Shown: positions 61,727 through 64,000 of the stretch, piece after piece
Layout: the number at the start of each line of letters is the position of its first letter
Numbering within the stretch: the stretch's first letter is position 1
Source: SZUA-309 sp050185825
Lineage (GTDB): Bacteria; Pseudomonadota; Gammaproteobacteria; Pseudomonadales; Azotimanducaceae
NCBI GenBank assembly: GCA_050185825.1
Contig: JBFWZA010000005.1
Location: 186,001-250,000 of the forward strand
DNA: 64,000 nucleotides
Direction of reading: 5' to 3'
Program-made: the position numbers and the translations under genes
Notes under the pieces: generated by a model
What the model saw: only the letters and a program-made list of their open reading frames with translations
Database searches by the model: none
Told to the model about the DNA's origin: nothing

Positions 61727-62395
61727 ATGAACGTGGGGAAGGTCATCTTTCTGAACGGATCGTCGAGCGCCGGGAAAACGACGCTGGCGATCATGCTTCA
61801 GCAGCTCCTGGAGGAGCCCTATCAGCACATGGCACTCGATCAGTTCCGGGACGGTCTGCCGGGCAGGTACCGGGGACTGAACTCGCCCGAAGGTGCTCCG
61901 GGGCATGCGGGACTGAACATCGTGCCCAGGTCAGTGGCAGGCTCGGCGCTGACCCACATTCAGTTCGGCGAGCATGGGGAGCACGTGCTTCGCGGTATGC
62001 GTCGGGCCATCGCCGCCTTCGCGCTAGCGGGCAACAACGTGATCGTGGACGACATCCTCTTCAAGCCCGCCTATCTGGACGACTACGCCGTGGCGCTGGA
62101 AGGCATCCCCGCCTGGCTGATCGGCGTGCGCTGCACTCTCGAGGAGGTCAACGCCCGGGAGGGCCGGCGGTCGGGTCGTTTCCCGGGCACGGCAGCCTCA
62201 CATTTTCATGACGTGCATGCTCACGGAGCTGGCTACGATCTGGAGGTGGACACGACCCGTGCGTCGCCAAAGCAGTGCGCGCTGGATATCGTCGCGCGTC
62301 TGCGACACCCGCCGACCGTGCTCGCCGAACTTTGCCGGCAGCTGACAGCCAGCGATGGCGGAGGGGCTGGATCCGATACGAGCAACGGCAGCTGA
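61727..62395 (+). CDS. Chloramphenicol phosphotransferase-like kinase
   Basis: A 222-residue P-loop kinase of the CPT family: 'KVIFLNGSSSAGKTTLAIML' (Walker A near residues 11-18), 'DQFRDGLPGRYRGL' and 'GNNVIVDDILFKPAYLDDYA' (Walker-B-like Asp), and 'RCTLEEVNAREGRRSGRFPG'. Members phosphorylate small hydroxyl substrates. In Streptomyces the name protein inactivates chloramphenicol, but most proteobacterial relatives have unknown substrates. The ATG at 61727 is chosen over an in-frame upstream ATG at 61664 that would lie over the divergent gene. A strong hairpin terminator follows 15 bases after the stop. Confidence 0.85.
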   Translation: MNVGKVIFLNGSSSAGKTTLAIMLQQLLEEPYQHMALDQFRDGLPGRYRGLNSPEGAPGHAGLNIVPRSVAGSALTHIQFGEHGEHVLRGMRRAIAAFALAGNNVIVDDILFKPAYLDDYAVALEGIPAWLIGVRCTLEEVNAREGRRSGRFPGTAASHFHDVHAHGAGYDLEVDTTRASPKQCALDIVARLRHPPTVLAELCRQLTASDGGGAGSDTSNGS

Positions 62396-62410
62396 GCGGC
62401 CCTAAAAGGA

Positions 62411-62434
62411 AAGGCCGCACTCTGTGCGGCCTTT
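62411..62434. terminator. Bidirectional intrinsic terminator
   Basis: A perfect 10-base GC-rich stem (AAGGCCGCAC / GTGCGGCCTT) with a 3-base loop lies between the stops of the convergent kinase and PEP-CTERM genes. T-rich tracts follow it on the plus strand (CTTTCGTT) and on the minus strand (CCTTTCCTTTT), so it should work in both directions. Confidence 0.88.
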
Positions 62435-62453
62435 CGTTCGGTTCGAGACGCAA

Positions 62454-63197
62454 TCAGACGGGCTGCAGCGCCATCCGGTTCCGCTGCCGCCAGATCAGAC
62501 CGAGCGCCAGCAGGCCGGCACCCAGCAGGCTCATGGTGCCCGGTTCTGGGACTTCGGTGCATTCCGGATCCGCGCTTTCGTAGACCATGATCCCGGCGAT
62601 GCCCCATTTCGGATTGGGATCGATCACTGCCCGGTTGATGGTGGTGCAACTGCGCTGCGCGCTGGCGGTCAGGAACATGCCGTACTGCTGAGCACGGTCA
62701 ATCCTCCTGAGCGGAAAGTCCTTCGACTGGCTGTAGTCACCGTCGCTCGTATGTGCCCCAAGCCAGCCCGTTGCCAGGTCATAAGAGACGGCGACCAGCA
62801 ACTTGAGCGCCACCACATTCATGCCGATGAAATCGAGGTTGATGGTGGTGGTGTTGGTGCCGACGAACGATCCTGACGTCGGCCACCAGGTGGCGCCCGA
62901 CATCGTGTTGTCCTTGAGCACCGGCGTGCCGCCGCCAGCTTCCGTGAAGACGATGGATTTCCCGTCGCCCAGGTCGACCGTGCCCGGCGTGCCCGTGTTA
63001 TAGGTGGTCAAGCTGACGCTCGTTGGGTCGGTGCCGGCGGTGGCCGTGCCGAATCCGCCGTCGGATCCGTTGAATTTAACGAACGATACGTTGCCATCTG
63101 TGTTGATCAGGCCTGCAGCAGCCGACATGGACCAGAGGCCAGCAGCTAAGGCGATGACCGTAAAGAGGGTCTGTTTCGAATGGGTTTGAAGAGACAT
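62454..63197 (-). CDS. PEP-CTERM sorting-domain protein
   Basis: An exported 247-residue protein. Signal peptide at about 1-28 ('FTVIALAAGLWSMSAAAG'), a beta-rich mature domain (Gly/Thr/Ser/Asn-rich, with two cysteines near the end), then a classical PEP-CTERM tail: 'EVPEPGTMSLLGAGLLALGL' followed by a basic cluster 'WRQRNR'. The VPEP motif, hydrophobic helix and Arg-rich end are the sorting signal recognised by exosortase, which would be the XrtA at 55.2-56.7 kb. No enzyme motif is seen; the family-level role is unknown, but such proteins are often surface or matrix proteins. A sigma-54-like promoter lies about 46 bases upstream, and the terminator at 62411-62434 follows. Confidence 0.9.
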   Translation of the reverse strand: MSLQTHSKQTLFTVIALAAGLWSMSAAAGLINTDGNVSFVKFNGSDGGFGTATAGTDPTSVSLTTYNTGTPGTVDLGDGKSIVFTEAGGGTPVLKDNTMSGATWWPTSGSFVGTNTTTINLDFIGMNVVALKLLVAVSYDLATGWLGAHTSDGDYSQSKDFPLRRIDRAQQYGMFLTASAQRSCTTINRAVIDPNPKWGIAGIMVYESADPECTEVPEPGTMSLLGAGLLALGLIWRQRNRMALQPV

Positions 63198-63242
63198 CTC
63201 GGTAGACTTCCCTGACTCTGAAAGGGTTGGTGCTTTGGAACC

Positions 63243-63258
63243 AGCAGGATCTATGCCA
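63243..63258 (-). promoter_or_regulatory. Sigma-54-like promoter for PEP-CTERM gene
   Basis: On the minus strand, TGGCATAGATCCTGCT fits the sigma-54 consensus TGGCACG-N4-TTGCW: the invariant GG and GC dinucleotides are at the right spacing, with three mismatches elsewhere. Transcription would start about 35 bases before the ATG at 63197. Some exosortase A systems carry a PrsK/PrsR-type sigma-54 regulator pair, which would suit this site. No such regulator gene is in the window. Confidence 0.55.
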
Positions 63259-63298
63259 AAGGAATAAATGCAATATAATCAAGTAGATACGCCATGGT

Positions 63299-63314
63299 AA
63301 CAATTCGGATTGTT
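63299..63314. promoter_or_regulatory. Inverted repeat upstream of sigma-54-like site
   Basis: A perfect 6-base dyad (AACAAT / ATTGTT) with 4-base centre lies about 40 bases upstream of the putative -24 element, within reach of an enhancer-binding or other regulator. It is AT-rich and short, so it may be chance. The rest of the 63198-63447 gap shows nothing else I can support. Confidence 0.3.
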
Positions 63315-63447
63315 AAAATTTTCAACAGTCCAAAGCGCGCTCCAGCCGCGAGGTGTCAGGAATTCCGACACTCTGACCTGGTGGTCTGACCTCCAAAGGA
63401 CAGAGGAATCCACCTGCTGACGTTGATGGGCAAATTCTCGCGCCCAG

Positions 63448-63474
63448 AAAAAAAACCCGCCATTTAGCGGGTTT
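63448..63474 (-). terminator. Intrinsic terminator of the edge PEP-CTERM gene
   Basis: On the minus strand an 8-base stem (AAACCCGC / GCGGGTTT) with a 6-base loop is followed by a run of T (eight T counting the stem end). It lies 22 bases after the stop of the partial PEP-CTERM gene, a typical rho-independent terminator. Confidence 0.9.
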
Positions 63475-63496
63475 CTTCAGTTCTGAAACCGACAGA

Positions 63497-64000
63497 TCAG
63501 GCTTTGCGCTGACGGCGTCGGACGATGGCGCTCAGTCCCAGCAGACCGCCGCCCAGCAGGGCGAGTGTGCCCGGCTCCGGGACCGGCTTGTATTCACCCG
63601 GGCCACCGGCGAACTTCTTGTTGCAGAAAAACCCGACGCAAACTTTCCAACCTTCCAGCGTGACCCCGTCGAAGGTAACCGAACCCGTGACGCCGAAGCT
63701 CAACAGACTGGTCTGAAAGAACAGACCTTCCAGCGAAAGGTCGGGGAAGACTTCAAAACCCCCTGGGCCGACGGCCAGTGCGCCCCACACCCAGCTGTTG
63801 CCCGGATCCAGCAGGTGTGCCCCGAACAACATCCCCCAGTCGATGACGTCGCCACCGGAAGCTACGCCGTCACCCAGACTGCCATCTGCGAACTCCACGA
63901 ATCCGGAAACGTTCGGAAAACTGCCGCAGTCACCAACGGTGCAGTAGCCCTCGTAGGTGTAGACAATACCCGCGTTGGCGATAACGGGAGAAAGCAGAAC
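63497..64000 (-). CDS. PEP-CTERM protein, 5' end beyond window
   Basis: A partial gene: the minus-strand frame is open through the right edge, giving 167 residues and the stop. The visible N-terminal part reads as the end of a signal peptide ('VLLSPVIANA') followed by 'GIVYTYEGYCTVGDCGSF', so only a few signal-peptide residues are missing. A GTG at 63898 is an internal codon, not the start. The mature domain is beta-rich with few charges and contains two cysteine pairs. The C-terminus is a clear PEP-CTERM signal, 'PVPEPGTLALLGGGLLGLSA' then 'RRRQRKA'. It should be a second exosortase A substrate. It is followed by its own strong terminator. Function of the mature part is unknown. Confidence 0.88.
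   Translation of the reverse strand, partial: VLLSPVIANAGIVYTYEGYCTVGDCGSFPNVSGFVEFADGSLGDGVASGGDVIDWGMLFGAHLLDPGNSWVWGALAVGPGGFEVFPDLSLEGLFFQTSLLSFGVTGSVTFDGVTLEGWKVCVGFFCNKKFAGGPGEYKPVPEPGTLALLGGGLLGLSAIVRRRQRKA

Noticed and set aside
61204..62211. 335-residue plus-strand frame across the PPTase and kinase genes
   Set aside because: It is out of frame with the P-loop kinase and antisense to the PPTase; composition is Arg/Ser/Gly-rich shadow type.
1..64000. tRNA, rRNA, CRISPR array, insertion sequence, phage or restriction-modification genes
   Set aside because: I looked for cloverleaf-like segments, regularly spaced short repeats, transposase motifs and terminal inverted repeats and found none that hold up by eye.

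Overview
The window looks like the chromosome of a Gram-negative bacterium, most likely a gammaproteobacterium. The signs are an exosortase A/PEP-CTERM system, an ExbD/TolR protein, a NupC transporter, an rmlBACD set and an SxtJ-type membrane protein. I cannot name the genus. Most of the window is one very large surface-polysaccharide locus. I saw no rRNA, tRNA, CRISPR array, insertion sequence or phage gene. No stretch without a gene exceeds about 300 bases.

Layout. (1) 1-20 kb is AT-richer and of mixed strand. It holds GT4 and GT2 glycosyltransferases, a Wzy-like polymerase/ligase, a hexapeptide acyltransferase, UDP-xylose synthase, a Wzx flippase, an unrecognised cysteine-rich secreted protein and a 1995-residue secreted protein made of five ~352-residue modules. 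(2) 20-45 kb is one long minus-strand run, read from 45.4 kb down to 20 kb: rfbF, an SDR epimerase, three tandem SAM methyltransferases, a GT39-type membrane transferase, a DPM1-like GT2, a polysaccharide deacetylase-carbamoyltransferase fusion, an AglD/UPF0104-type membrane protein, a toroid protein coupled to an AsnB-type amidotransferase, wecC, wecB, a HEAT-repeat protein and a 2133-residue secreted protein. The last gene contains an almost perfect in-frame 1.66-kb duplication. (3) 45.5-49 kb on the plus strand holds a second Wzx-type flippase, a GT2 and an ATP-grasp enzyme. (4) 56.7-49 kb on the minus strand holds exosortase A (fused to an EpsI domain), a Wzz-type chain-length regulator, rmlB-rmlA-rmlC-rmlD and a DegT aminotransferase, mostly with 4-base overlaps. 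(5) 59.2-56.8 kb holds a carbamoyltransferase, a 49-residue DUF5989-type protein and an SxtJ-type protein. (6) 59.3-64 kb is more ordinary: exbD, nupC, a phosphopantetheinyl transferase, a chloramphenicol-phosphotransferase-like kinase and two PEP-CTERM proteins, one cut by the window edge. A sigma-54-like promoter precedes the complete PEP-CTERM gene.

How it fits together. The locus supplies activated sugars: UDP-xylose, UDP-ManNAcA, dTDP-rhamnose, CDP-glucose and probably C-methylated or amino sugars. Cytoplasmic and membrane transferases assemble them. Amidation, carbamoylation, deacetylation and acetylation decorate them, and Wzx/Wzy/Wzz export and polymerise the product. In known PEP-CTERM systems exosortase A processes exported PEP-CTERM proteins in bacteria that make such exopolysaccharides. 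The two giant secreted proteins lack a PEP-CTERM tail, so their attachment is unexplained. The left ~47 kb is visibly AT-richer than the right part, as expected for an exchangeable polysaccharide block beside a more conserved exosortase/rml core.
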